The notes under the pieces were generated by a model, which searched no databases, was not told the DNA's origin, and saw only the letters and a program-made list of their open reading frames with translations. The position numbers and the translations under genes were made by a program. Positions 10,319 through 23,050 of a stretch of 64,000 nt of DNA are shown here, one piece after another. The DNA comes from Abelmoschus esculentus (taxonomy: Eukaryota; Streptophyta; Magnoliopsida; Malvales; Malvaceae): assembly GCA_035048815.1 (NCBI GenBank), contig JAUCBN010000006.1:19607001-19671000 (forward strand), written 5' to 3'. The first letter of the stretch is position 1. Each line of letters starts with the position of its first letter.

Positions 10319-10982
10319 CGAGAAATTATTATATGAACCCTTTCCATCACCTAGGATATGGTCCCAACCAATTAAAATAAGACACATAATATATTTTTTC
10401 TATATCAGATTTACACATAAGCATCATCCAAATCATCCACTTTAATGCATTTGATTTAAAAATGAAAAAAAAATATTATCAAAGATTTTTTACATCATCT
10501 TTCTCTTTATTATTCAATTTTTTAATTAATTTATTCTAATCTCTAACCCTAACCCTAAACCCTAAACTCTAAACACTATCCCTAACCCTAACCCTAACCC
10601 TAACCCTAACCTAAACAATAACACATAACCCTAAACTCTAACCCTAAACCCTAAACCTAAATCACATAAACCCTAAACCCTAACCCTAAACCACTAATCT
10701 TTAAACCATTAATTCCTAACCCTAAACCCTAAACTCTAAATCCTAAATCCTAGACCCCAAAACTATATAAAAAATTAATTAGGAAAATTTTAAAGAACAA
10801 AGAGAAAAATGACACAAGAAATCTTTGATAATATTTTTTTCCTTTTTAAATCAAAGACATTAAATTAGATGATTTGGCCAATGTTTATGTGTAAATTTAA
10901 TATGAAAAAAATATATTGTCTTAATTTAATTGGTTGAGACCATATCCTAGGTGGTGGAAAATGTTCATATAATAATTTTTCG
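10319..10982. mobile_element. Foldback TIR element with CCCTAAA-rich core
   Basis: The left end CGAGAAATTATTATATGAAC is matched in inverse at the right end (GTTCATATAATAATTTTTCG). The inverted arms run about 200 bp on each side, with words such as CACCTAGGATATGGTC and GACCATATCCTAGGTGGTG. The flanking TAACAGAA (10311-10318 and 10983-10990; 9 bp if the next C is counted) is a perfect target duplication. The loop between the arms is a degenerate telomere-repeat tract. The terminus resembles that of the 7597 element but the body differs. No coding capacity. Confidence 0.88.
10543..10755 (-). repeat. Interstitial telomere-like repeat tract (CCCTAAA)n
   Basis: Dense CCCTAA, CCCTAAA and AACCCTAAAC words, clearly derived from the plant telomere repeat TTTAGGG read on the minus strand, but interrupted and variable. 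It forms the centre of the element at 10319-10982, so it is not a chromosome end. Confidence 0.85.
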
Positions 10983-10991
10983 TAACAGAAC

Positions 10992-12240
10992 ACTTTGTGA
11001 CAAAAAAATAGTCAGTGGACCAATTTATAATTTTTAATAGTCAAATGATATAAAAAAATTGAGGTATAATCGAGGGACCATTTATGTAGTTTACCCTTTA
11101 AATTAAACTAATTTAATTTAAAATTGAGATTATTTAAAATTTTAACTAGTTAAGTTAATAAAATTTAATTTGAGATAATTTTGTGAATAATTTATTATTT
11201 TTTATAATCTTTTATTCGCTTAAAACATTTTGTCAAGAGAAATAAAAAATAATACTTTATATTAATAAAAAAATTAAATTATAATAATTTATTATTATTT
11301 TATATAAAAGTAAAAGATGGAAAAAAAAAACTTCACTTTCTACTTTCTATTATGAAAAATACGATTGACTTTTATACTACCTAATTTAAATTAATTAATT
11401 GACAGATTGGATAAAAGATAATTGGAATTAAAAAAAAACTTCAACCAATCCATATCAAACTTTAAACATATAAACTTCCAATTAATTTATGCATCCAACC
11501 CTTGGATCTCAACAAGTATTTTATTTTCTTAATTTATGCTTTTCTGTTCTCTATGTCTCCATACGGATCATTCCTTGGCTCTAGGTTTTCTCTTTGTGAT
11601 TTCATCCATCTTCTTTTCTCTTTCGTATTGGCCTCTTATTGTAAGTCTCAATCTTTTTTTTTTTTTTTTTTTCCCATTTGTGAACAATTTGTTTCTCATC
11701 GTTCATGTTTGTTTGGTAAAGTCATTCATTATCTGATCCATTGCTTGTTTGATCAAGGGAAATTTTCAAGCTTACTTTACTGCCAAGTTTTCTTCATTTA
11801 TCCATGATCCTAACATAGTTATACGTTTTAATTGTTTTAATTTTTGCATGTTTAATGTTTTGGAACAGTGCATTGCATTTGCATATATCACGATTCATGG
11901 GATCAATCGAATTGAATTTCCACCCTTTGTTTTTGTATTGTCGAATTAAAATCGATATCCTTTTGATTTTATGCATTATAAATCACTTGTTCAAGGAATT
12001 TTTTGTTACTTATTTTGCAGGTATATTGTTGTGCCTTGGAGTTTTCTGTGTTACTTGTTGATGTTACGGATTTGGGTTTGCAGTTTTTCTCTATATAGTT
12101 TTTTTATTCTTTCAGGTTGAAAAAAAGATGGCTGGAGGATTGCTGTAAGACTAGAGGTGAACCTAATGATATTTATATTTGGTGATTAGGGGATGTGGCG
12201 CTTGTTATTCACATTAGAATTCTGTAATAAAAGTTTGAAG
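10992..12240 (+). other. Promoter and 5' UTR region of the diacylglycerol kinase gene
   Basis: AT-rich intergenic DNA runs to about 11450, then a T-rich leader follows (poly-T at 11657-11672). Likely one or more 5' UTR introns exist, since acceptor-like TTTTGCAG and CTTTCAG tracts lie near 12020 and 12116. No coding exon is supported before the ATG at 12241. Confidence 0.4.
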
Positions 12241-15200
12241 ATGGATGAAGAACGTATGTTGCATCCCAGTTGGATGGACAAAAATCCAGCTGAAATGGTG
12301 ACCGACTCAGGATTCTTCATTTTCTCTTGTGTTATTGCTGGCCTAGTCGGTATTTTAACTATAGTTTTTATAGCTTTCCAATGGAGAAGAAATATCAACT
12401 TAAGTTGGATGAAAGCTGTAGCCAGTTCGAAGAAAAACCCCAAGGCCAAGCATAAGGTTCCTGTGTTTCCTCATACATGGGAGCTGGAATCTGTATCCCG
12501 TGCAAAGAATTTAAATTGTTGTGCTTGCTTAAAGCCAATGTCACCTTCTCAGACCCTTGGGCCTATGATGTCTTCAGATAGTTTCATTCACCGTTGTAGC
12601 ATCTGTGGTACAGTGGCTCACTTGAGCTGCTCTTCCAGTGCACAGAAGGATTGCAAGTGTGTATCTATGATTGGCTTTGATCATGTGATGCATCAGTGGG
12701 CAGTTCGATGGGCGGATCTTACTGATCAAGCTGATGAAGTTTCCTTCTGTAGCTATTGTGAAGTGCCATGGTCTTTTCTCAGTGGATCTCCTATATGGTT
12801 TTGCTTGTGGTGCCAACGACTTGTACATGTGGACTGTCACAGTAGTATGTCTAACGAAACTGGTAATATTTGTGATTTAGGTCCATTTACAAGCCTTATT
12901 CTCTCACCTCTATACGTTAAGGAGTTGAGCCCTAGCTCTGGATTTCTTAGCTCTCTCACGCATGGTGCAAATGAGCTTGCTTCTTCGGTGCGGGCAACCA
13001 TTAGGAGTCAGAACAAGAAGCAGCCGCATAATAGTGAAACATTTTTTGATACAGGTAGTAATGGAAGCTTCTGCGACATACCCACCGAGAGTACTGCCAA
13101 TACCCCAGAAAATATAAATGGTTCTCATGCAACTGAAGATAACTGCAGTGGTGGCATGAACCTGGGAACTCCACGCCAAAAGGGTGGCATTGATAAGAAC
13201 ATTGAGAAAAAGCCTAGTTTCAAAAGAAATGGATCAATTAACCAGAAAGACGAGTCTCATGCATTAAGGATGAAGCAAAAATATGAGCTGGTTGATCTGC
13301 CACCAGATGCAAACCATTACTAGTCTTCGTCAACAAGAAGAGTGGTGCACAGCGTGGAGATTCCCTTAAGCATCGCTTGAACCTTCTTTTGAATCCTGTT
13401 CAGGTTTGGTTGTTTAGCTATCAAGTTTTGTTTTCTATTTCATTCATTTATTTACTGGCGGTGGATACTGGATAGTGGCGTAGGTGTAACTCTGGGCTTA
13501 AGTGGAAAATGAGAACTTTCACTTTCCTGGCATTTTTAGCCTTAAACTGATGAGATTAATTTATACCTCTATGTTTCTGGAACGGTTGTGACTTATTTGT
13601 TATCTTAGCTTGAGAAGTAATGAGCATCCTAACAGATGTTAAAGAGTGACATGCAAGCTAAACTTGATAAAATATAACATTTATACCTACGTCTCTCTGG
13701 TTCTGATTATTCGCCTATTAAAAATACGCACTTGGAACTTAAAAGTACAAGAGTAGCCAGAACAGCTTCTGATGGTGGTGTGACAATTTTTAACATTTTT
13801 GCTATATCAGACCAGAGTCTATCAGCTTTGATTTTTGTAACTGCACACAGCTACCCCTTGGACAGGAACTCTGATTTTAGCTTTGATTCTTGTATTATTG
13901 TCGATATGTGTTCCAGTTAGGTGTTTACAAGGGTTTCTCATTAAAATTGGTCACCGGTTGGTTTAACAGTTTGCTGTTTCTGAAGTTTTTCTCAAAATTT
14001 GACGCAGGTTTTTGAATTGAGTTCAACACAGGGACCAGAGATGGGTCTTTTTTTATTCAGAAAGGTGCCTTACTTGAGAATACTTGTATGCGGGGGAGAT
14101 GGTACTGTTGGATGGGTTCTTAATGCTGTAGACAAGCAAAACTTTGTTTCTCCACCTCCAGTTGCTATTCTCCCCGCTGGAACTGGAAATGATCTGGCCA
14201 GGGTACTATCCTGGGGAGGTGGCTTAGGCTCAGTGGAGAGACAAGGAGGCCTTTGCACAGTGTTGCAACAAATAGAGCATGCTGCAGTGACCATCCTTGA
14301 CCGCTGGAAAGTAGCTATTCTGAACCAACAGGGGAAGCAACTTCAATCTCCAAAGTTTATGAACAACTATCTTGGTATACGGACTATTTCTAATTCTTCT
14401 ATAATCTAGTTAATTAAGTTGAATCTCTAGGTTCTGAACTTGAAATTTGAACCTCCAAAGAATGAAAGCAATAGCAAGATGAAGAGAATCAGATTTCTAT
14501 GACAGCTAGTTTTTTTTATTTACTTGAGTTTCTATGAAGCTGCAATGCCAAAAGCTCATATGAAACGTGTTGTTTTGCATTTAAACCGACTGATGAGCAG
14601 GTTTTAGTTTGTCCCATTATCCTGATTAGATCAGTGCATTGGTGTTTTAAACATCTTATTTACTTTTATAACTTAGTAGTATTCTCTTTGATTATGATTT
14701 CTCTCACAGGGATTGGCTGTGATGCAAAGGTTGCTTTGGATATCCACAACTTAAGAGAGGAGAATCCTGAGAAGTTCTGTAATCAGGTAGTTATGATCTG
14801 TTTTGCATTATGCATTTTGAAATGTCATGCAAAATTAACAGTGCCAGTTGATTGAATCAGTTTCTTCAACGTAATGGATTTTTAATTTCAGACTTCTTGG
14901 TTGTGAATAGCATATTAGCTTTGAAGTATATAAAGAAAAGAAAATTAGAAATATTGTCACTGGGAGATAGCTGCACGAATTAGATGCATTTTGAATAAGT
15001 TTTGCATCATTTAATTATTCAAATCCATCTGGCTGAAGCTCCCTCAAAATACCTGCAGTTTATGAATAAAGTGCTTTATGCAAGAGAAGGTGCTAAGAGT
15101 ATTATGGATAGGACATTCGCAGATTTTCCTTGGCAAGTTAGAGTAGAGGTGGATGGTATCGAAATAGAAGTTCCTGAGGTATGGATGGTAGTTTTTATTT

Positions 15201-16237
15201 AGTTACACTCGCAAAAATATAGATATTATGCGTTGATTGTTTGTAAGAGTTTTTTTTAAGTTTTGCATGTTTTTTAGCTCTTGAAAAAAAAATCAATTGG
15301 AGCAATAGTTACGCATGATTCTCTTGGTTTTAACTTTTATCAGTCCAGGCTCTCTCAAAATTTTTCCTTGTTTCCTAATTGTTTATACATGGATGTTCAA
15401 GACTTGTATTGAGTAAATAACTGTTTGATTTTAACGCTGTAAAATTTATGCTGCTGCTCCCTACATAGGATGCAGAAGGTGTACTTGTTGCTAACATAGG
15501 AAGCTACATGGGGGGTGTAGATCTTTGGCACAACGAGGATGAGACATCCGATAATTTCGATCCTCAGTCTATGCATGACAGAGTACTGAAGGTTGTCAGC
15601 ATATCTGGGACTTGGCACCTCGGAAAACTGCAGGTAATCTCTTATCTCGATGTAGGCTAAAGCTAATGCCTAATGCTTTAGTATAAACTTAGTATACATG
15701 GAAAGAATGTGAAAACATAGACTCGTACGCAAGGACCTTGACCAATTGTCTTCCATCCAACCTTTTGTTCTGTTCTTTTTCTCTAGAAATTTGGAATTGA
15801 AGTTCTGTTGTGGAATGTGGATAATATCTGTGAGCTGTGCTGGTTTGTGTTATGACAGGTGGGGCTGTCTCGTGCTCGAAGACTTGCACAGGGACGGTCG
15901 ATTAAGATACAACTCTTCGCTGCATTGCCTGTTCAAATTGATGGAGAGCCTTGGTTTCAGCAGCCTTGTACATTGTCCATTTCACATTATGGACCGGTTC
16001 TCTCTGTCTCCATTTGATGTTTGTTCATGTTTGCTATACCATTACAGCCTTGAATCCTTTTTTACAAATACTATATGATATGGTCAGGCCTTCATGTTGA
16101 GGAGGGCAGCTGAGGAACCTCTAGGTCATGCGGCTGCTGTAATGGCAAATGTGCTCGAGACTGCTGAAACGAATCACGTGATTAACGCCTCTCAGAAGCG
16201 AGCTCTTCTTCAAGAAATAGCGGTCAGGTTGACTTGA
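12241..16237 (+). CDS. Diacylglycerol kinase, cluster I (DGK1/DGK2-like), with a one-base frameshift in exon 1
   Basis: The product would phosphorylate diacylglycerol to phosphatidic acid at ER membranes. Exons: 12241-13403, 14008-14374, 14710-14786, 15059-15178, 15469-15633, 15859-15996, 16088-16237; all introns are GT/AG. An N-terminal membrane helix (FIFSCVIAGLVGILTIVFIA) is followed by two cysteine-rich C1-type fingers (HRCSICGTVAHLSC.. and FCSYCEVPW..CLWCQRLVHVDCHS). The kinase domain has the G-loop CGGDGTVGW and LPAGTGNDLARVLSWGGGLG, then an accessory domain ending INASQKRALLQEIAVRL. At about 13311-13313 one base is missing: the frame reads PPDANHY-stop, while the next frame continues KPLLVFVNKKSGAQRGDSL. 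With one base restored the model is 726 residues, the usual length for this group. As written, translation stops before the kinase domain. I chose ATG 12241, which matches family N-termini, over 12193. Confidence 0.9.
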
Positions 16238-17294
16238 GGCTTAGAGGGCATTTGGGTATTTATATTATGCATTACATAGCATATTATAAGGTTATATTTT
16301 GTAATACATATGTATATTATATATATTACTATCTTATTACATACGTATATATCTTTATAGATTTGCTTGCACTTTTTGTTGTGTTCGATCAAATTTTTTC
16401 GATTTTAATATAACCTGTAACAAAGATACGATATGTATTATTTATGGAACATTTTATTTAATTAACCAACTATCGCTAAACTCACTAACATTTAACTTTT
16501 AATTTTGTTAAAATATTTATTTGATATAATTAAAAATATAATTTTAGATTAATTTAAAAAAATTCTATAAATAATTTTAAGTTCAAACAACTTAACAGTA
16601 AGTTTGAGATCTTCTTAAAATTTTTTAAAAGTGTTCAAAACGTTTTTAAGTAGCCAAATTCAAATTTTTTATATAATTATACCGATATGTATATCTGTAT
16701 CGGAACTAAGAAATCTTTTTTATTATAGTAATTTAACATAATCAAAAATATGTACCGGTACATGGCTATGTATATTGATACGGTATAGGTCAGTATATCT
16801 AATAATGTGATGAACACGCAATGGGACATGTACTGCTTTCTGATGGTATGATATTTTTTAAATAATAAAAGCAATGATAACTATATAGATCAAATTATTT
16901 GAGATATTATTTCAATATCAAACTAAAAAAATTTGTTATACACACTACTGAACTTATTAAATTAACATATTTTGATCACTATCATTAGAAGTTTAATAAA
17001 AAAATAACAAAAAAATAAATAAAAGTTAATAGATGACACAAAATAGTATAATAATTAACAAAAAATTATAAAATTACTAATTCAATCTCTTTATTTATAT
17101 ATTATATTAATTACTCTCAATTTTAATTTAATAAAATAAAATTAATCATTCAATTCATTTTTAGTGAAATATATTGCACAATATCTTATAATGTTGTATA
17201 CCAATTATAAAATTAATCATTCAATTCATTTGCGGACCAAAATATAATGTTGTATACCAATTACCTTGATGATGTTTATATTTTGGTGAATGCA
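16238..17294. other. DGK 3' UTR and AT-rich intergenic DNA
   Basis: No gene. An imperfect duplication lies at 17141-17265: ATTAATCATTCAATTCATTT occurs at 17141 and about 17212, and AATGTTGTATACCAATTA at about 17190 and 17245. It runs into the intron-like lead of the eIF5A relic. Confidence 0.45.
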
Positions 17295-17389
17295 GATCAA
17301 AGGAAGGATTTGCGGATGGGAAAGACTTGGTTGTGTCGGCAATGGGAGAGGAGCAGATCTGTGCTCTCAAGGACATTGGTCCGAAATAG
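17295..17389 (+). pseudogene. eIF5A last-exon fragment
   Basis: After an acceptor-like TGAATGCAG, the sequence encodes IK, then with one extra G removed, EGFADGKDLVVSAMGEEQIC and ALKDIGPK, followed by TAG at 17387-17389. That is the conserved C-terminus of translation factor eIF5A. A three-codon gap relative to the usual SVMSAMGEEQ is visible, as is the one-base insertion near 17301. The T-rich intron-like sequence upstream and apparent 3' UTR downstream suggest a piece of genomic DNA, not a processed transcript. The hypusine-bearing N-terminal part is absent. Confidence 0.8.
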
Positions 17390-18816
17390 TTTGAGATATG
17401 ATTCTGAATATTTTGGTGTTATAGTTCAAACTGGCATTTGAATTTGAATTTGAATTCATATTCACATTTTTATTCGAATTGATAATGAAAAAGAAACGGA
17501 AATTATGAAGATAAGGGTGAAGGTAGTAAGATGGGTTGGTGCCTGGTGGTGGGTCTTTTTCAACTGCACCTTCTTACCCTGCATTGGAGGTTAAAGTTCC
17601 AATCTCTGCCTCTATTTTGAAGTCCCAAAAGTATATGTAAATTTGAAAATTTAGATTATTTAGAGAATTATATTTATAATTCTTAAAAATATTTTTTATA
17701 ACTGTTATATTTAATTCTTGAAAATTACCGCTCAAACCTCTTTTTCTTAATACACTCCTCAATTTTCTAATTATCAAACAATCAAGTTAAAACTTTAATG
17801 TTAATTAAAGTATACAAGCGATTTAAAAATATATTAAATTAATGTGATTTCTTTAAGTATAGAGAATAACTTAATTGTAAACTTATTTATAATTAAGTAA
17901 CTCAAATATAATATTATATATAATTAAATGACTTAAAAAATAACTTTTATTAATTGAATGACTCAAATATAATTATACCTATAATTAAATGACTCAAATA
18001 TAATAATACCTCCCAAAAAACGTGCACAAATTTACTATATCTTTATAACCGATTTGTACAACACTGATTGTCTGCTCCGATAGTTGAAGAGGCCGAAAAG
18101 AATAGCCTGGATCAATTATAGACTCCCACCATAGCTAAATTGTCTGACAAATGTTTCGTTTTACTAACCTACACGTTATCACTTCCTTAATCTTTCGTTT
18201 GAATTTTAACAGCAGTAAATAAAATAAATCGATTTCATAAGTTGAGTGATCTTGAGGAGTTTATTAGTTAGGCAACAAAAATAGGTCTTCAATTGGGTGA
18301 TCACTCAAATGATTTATTAATTTAATAAATATGCCGAAATCAAAATCAACTTTATTCGATAACAATATCTCTCGTTTTATAAATATGATAAAAATATAAT
18401 CTCAAAAACAAATCCTAACATTTGATTAAATAATTATTTAAATTTATGTTTTAAAAGTTTTAAATTTTTGATGGACCTTTCATGAATGAGATCGTTAATA
18501 AACTAACAATTAATAATTTAAATTGAAGTTATTTTATCTAAAATTAAGATTTGATTATAAATTAAGTGCTCAAACTATATATTTTTTACAATATGTGATT
18601 AAATTATTTTTTTAGAATAAATATCTAATATTTTTTTCATTTAAAATAGGTACCTAAATTTTTATCTTATTACTTTTTTAAGGCAAAGTGGTTAATTTTT
18701 TGAACACAGTCTAAATTTAGCACATGTTTTTTTATTTTATTTTCTAATTAAAAAAATAAAAAAATATTTTTTCAAAATATAAAACTTCTAAAAAATTTTA
18801 AAATTATCCTAAATAT
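17390..18816. other. AT-rich intergenic, no gene seen
   Basis: The first ~70 bp may be eIF5A 3' UTR (repeats of GAATTTGAATTTGAATTC near 17441). The rest is low-complexity AT-rich DNA with direct repeats of AAATGACTCAAATATAAT around 17940-18005. Confidence 0.35.
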
Positions 18817-21678
18817 TGTAATACCCCAAATCTGGGCCTAAAAGTTTAGAGGCTGGTTTAGAGGTTTAGTGGATTGGTTTTGTCGGTTTAGCCTAGTTCG
18901 GGATTAAATACCTAAAAATTAGTTTTCTATCAAAATAAAGTGAGGAAAAATATTATAAAATCCTTAAATAATATATATTAGACTTTGGTCAAATTAATTT
19001 TAAAAATTGACCCTTGAATCACTAAGATTTTGAAATTAGTGACTATTTTATAAAAATAGAAAACTTGAGGATAATTTTATAAACTCAGTCAAAATTTTGG
19101 ATCTTTAAGGTAATTTGATATAATCCTAATCCTAGTTGATCTAGGTTTTCCAAGAGCCTTAAACAACCTTTAATCCCTAGTTTTAACCTAAGTAATCAAA
19201 ATTCTCTAATTTTGATCTAAAACACAAAAATTCACTTTTTAAAAATATCTCTTCTTTAAATTTCGGTTTCTTCTTCTCCAAGGCAGCCTCTTCATCATCT
19301 TTTCAAGGTAAATATATTCTTTTTAATAAAATTTAGTAGGTTTATTTTCTTATATTTTTCTTCATCAAAATCTTATCGTTTTTCTACGGGTTTTCTAGTT
19401 TTTAAATCTTCGAAGGGGTTAGATTAACTTTGGAGTTCATAATCCTTAAAACCTCTGAAACCTAAAGTTCTTTAATGAATTTCCTAAGTTCTTCTCTTAT
19501 TGAAATAATCTTTAAAGTCTTGAATCAATAAAACCAGTTTTCTTGATAAAAATTCCATTGTTTTCTTGATTTTTGTTCAAGGGTTTTACATGGCTATTTT
19601 TGATGCCTAAATACATGAATCTTGAAGTGTTTAGATATAATTAAGATGACTTTAATGTATCTAATCCCGGACCTAAGGTTTAGAGGGTGTTTGTAGAGAT
19701 TTTCGGTGAGTTTCGGTTAAGTTTTATGGTATTTTTAGGGGCTGCCATGTATTGGTCTGACTTGGGGGATGTTTGGGTGTGTTTTAATACACTAAAACCT
19801 CTGGTTTTGATGCTTGAATTAGGTCAAGATATAGAGGAACAAGTTTGAAGGAGTTTGGAAAGCCGAATCGCGTTTTCGGGTGACTTTTCGAGCAAGTTTT
19901 AGTAAATCGGTGAGTGGATTATGAGGACTGCTAATTTGACATGGTTTTAAATGTTTTTCAAAGGTTTGAGGGTGTAGGGAAGGTGTGAAAAAACTCCATA
20001 TACTCTGAAGTAAGTTTAAGTATTGCTTTCTTAAAGGTTCCCATATTACGTCGTGTTTTTAGTTATTTGTCATGCTCTTATTGTGTTGTACATATGTGAT
20101 TATGTATGTATGTAAATGCTCATGAGACTGTTTTTAAAGAGATTTTATATGCATTAAATATTCCCACGGTTTTTATTTTGAGAAATAAGATAAAAGTGGT
20201 TTTATCGGTTTTTGCAAGTGATGCGTAAAAAGTGGGATACATGTGATTTGAATTCTGTTTTGAATTAAATGTTGAGCATTGGTTTTTGATAATATATTGA
20301 CTAGTTAAGTGATGAACCTTATGGGATAAGTTGATCGATCAATAGGGTCTAGAGTGCACTATAAATATTCAAAAGTCGTATGTGTATAAATTCCTTGTGT
20401 GTTGCATTTTGCCTTTTATTCCAATGCTATGTGATGGGAGTGATACTGTCACATACGGGTTGATCGGAGTGGTACTGTCACCGAACACCAAGGTGAGATA
20501 ATTCATGTTGAGAGTGGTATCAACATACGCATGCTCTGGGACTGGTACTAACATGCGGTTGCCCGTTTATCCTAACGATTTGGAGTGGTACAAATCGGAT
20601 CACTAGCACCAATATATGTTTTTACTTTTCTAAGGTAAGTATCATGTTTTTCACTTGATTGCATATGATATTATGCATGCGAAGTTTTATGCATTGGTAT
20701 GCATGTAATTTGAGCATTGCTATGTTGTTAGCATGTAAGACTTGAGCTTTGTGCATTGAGGTGTACGTGTAAGCATTGCTATGTGAGTAGCACGTAAGAC
20801 TTGTGTTTTAGCTTGTAAAGCATGTGATTACAAAATGGTTTTTACTAAAATTTAATGATGGCGTTATTCGCTTTGGTTTGATGACACTTACTGAGTTTTA
20901 AAAGTGGCGTTGTTAGTTATGTGTGCTTTGTTTTATGAAGAGCATGACATATTTTTAAATTGATGAAATTGGTTTAATATGGGCTGCATTGCAAGGTGTT
21001 TTTATACTTATTTTATTCACTCACTAAGCTTATGCTTACCCTCTCATTTACCTTGCAATGCAGAGTATTTGATGTGCAGGCAGCAAAAAGAAGCAAGGAT
21101 CCAGGTAACCGTCAAGTGAAAGCTCAAGTACGTCTTTATAATATTAGTAGTAGTGAGAGAGCAATGGGGATGAGTTATCATATTGTGAATAATGTCTATG
21201 CTTTTGAGACATGAAATGGTTATATGCTTACACATACTTGATGAATATCAAAGTTGATGTTAGCTCATGACTTTAATTGAATTGCTCATTGATATTCCTT
21301 TAGTATTAATATAGTTATTTTAAAGTTTGATTCTTGATATCCCTATGTTTGAACTTGAGTGTTGTTTATAATGGAGCATGAAATATACTTAATTAAATAT
21401 TGATAACTTTAATTTCATAATCAGGGTATAAAATTCTGAAAATTATAATTGGGTCCCTAAAACTTGTTCGATTAAATTAGGACTCGTTTTTCTTTAGTTT
21501 CCGCTGCAATTGAATTCAGTCATTGCATGAACATGTAGGATCTAATCAAAGCATTTAGAAAAGACAAATGATAATTTTTTTAGGGTTGTTTATCGGGGCG
21601 AGTCTCCGGATTAGCCTCGGTATTCCCCGTGTAGCTCGTTCGAGTCGGGTGACGTCTAGACCGGATCGAGGGGTTACA
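18817..21678 (+). mobile_element. Solo LTR, Ty3/gypsy chromovirus (Tekay/Del-like), 2.86 kb
   Basis: The unit starts TGTAATACCCCAAATCTGGG and ends GATCGAGGGGTTACA, the matching short inverted ends of plant gypsy LTRs. The flanks AATAT and AATAC match at 4 of 5 bases, fitting an aged 5 bp duplication. Inside, CACTCACTAAGCTTATGCTTACCC near 21018 is typical of large Tekay/Del LTRs, and a block of imperfect repeats with GGAGTGGTAC / GTACTGTCAC lies at 20430-20610. No internal protein-coding domain follows, so it is a solo LTR left by recombination. The clade name is inferred. Confidence 0.75.
20996..21214 (+). other. Short open frame inside the LTR, not a gene
   Basis: A 72-codon frame spans the 3' third of the LTR. 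It has no domain signature and its composition follows the LTR. I list it only so that it is not mistaken for a gene. Confidence 0.3.
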
Positions 21679-23050
21679 AATACAAACACCAAAATTTTAA
21701 AATTATTTTATTATCGTCGTCGATAGCTTCGTCAAACCTGACCAACATCGTCAGTGAAGCCCCTCTCCTATTCCTCTGATCACGCTTTGTTGATAGACGA
21801 TGGGAGACGTGCCAATAAGACATCTAACAATTAAAGTCTTTTATATTCGTCGCTTATCGTTCGATTGATACATCTTTCATTGATTATCGGCGATACATGG
21901 TTAAAATAAATGGACAGAAGATTTCGACGGCGATATTAGTGAGATTGAACAAGGCTATCAACAATGCAATGATGTGAATTTTGAATTTTGGGTTTGAAAA
22001 TTTTGAGATTTTTATTTTTAAATAAAAACTAAAAGCCACGTGTTAGGTTATAATTGGTTGATATTTTTTTATAAATTGACTTTAAAATGAGTAAAAATAA
22101 AATATTAGACATCTTAAAAAAATTATTAAAAATATAAAATATGGATACATATTTTATAGTTATGCTTAAAATAAAAAAGATAAAAATAAAATATTTAAAA
22201 AATAAATATCAGAATAATTATCGAATTAAATGTTAGTGTTGATTTTAGCATTGGTATTTATCCTTATCACTCCAAATACCTGAATAGTCAGTTTTGAATT
22301 AATTGTCGAGAATTATTTTTTTATTATTATTTTCTTTTTTACTTTTATTAATCAAATATGATGTTGGGATGCGATTGTAAGACTGCAGGAAGCTTGTTTA
22401 CTCTTCTACTTTTTTTTATTGATTTATAAAATTTGTCTCAATGTTCTTAATATTTTTATTAAATTTCGATGTATAGAGATTTATATTTTGATATTTTGAT
22501 GAATTTTTAAATAGAACGATAACAAATTATTTACTAATTTTTATTTTTATTTTCTCCTTTTCCTCTCTAAACCTTCGTTATTTTATTTTGTTTTAATTAG
22601 CATTTTTCATATAAAATGATAAATATTTTTATTTGTTTTTTGATATATTTTTTAATATCTACATTTATTTTATTATATTATCAATTTATCCCTGCTTCGA
22701 ATCCTAATAAGGTTTATCTTTTATCATTGTGTTTCTATTCTTGTTTTATAAAGTTTTCTTATAATTTTATTCTCGTTTAATTAACAAAATTAACAACTAC
22801 TATTAATTGAAAACAAATTAAATACACTTGTTGACACTGTTAATATTCTTTGTTTAAAATATGTTTATTACTCCATAAGATCTGCTTACTGTGTTTATAT
22901 GTATGTGCTCACTGAAGTTGGATCTATGACTGAATGAATAGAAACTTTGATAAAAATATTAAGATGGTTAATGATTAAGTTAAGATTTTGAAATGAAGAA
23001 AATAAATGAATTTAATTTTTAATTTTGTAAAGTATATATAAATCTCAAAC
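21679..23050. other. AT-rich intergenic, no gene seen
   Basis: A somewhat GC-richer patch at 21710-21960 (CGTCGTCGATAGCTTCGTC) shares wording with 41080-41160 and may be a repeat remnant. Otherwise low-complexity. Confidence 0.35.

Noticed and set aside
10543..10755. Telomere or chromosome end
   Set aside because: The CCCTAAA tract is degenerate and lies between inverted arms of an element with its own target duplication.
12193..12240. Alternative upstream start for the diacylglycerol kinase
   Set aside because: The extra 16 residues do not resemble family N-termini; ATG 12241 does, and its membrane helix falls at the usual distance.
13732..13920. Open frame inside DGK intron 1
   Set aside because: It lies wholly within the intron, has no domain, and is not in phase with the exons.
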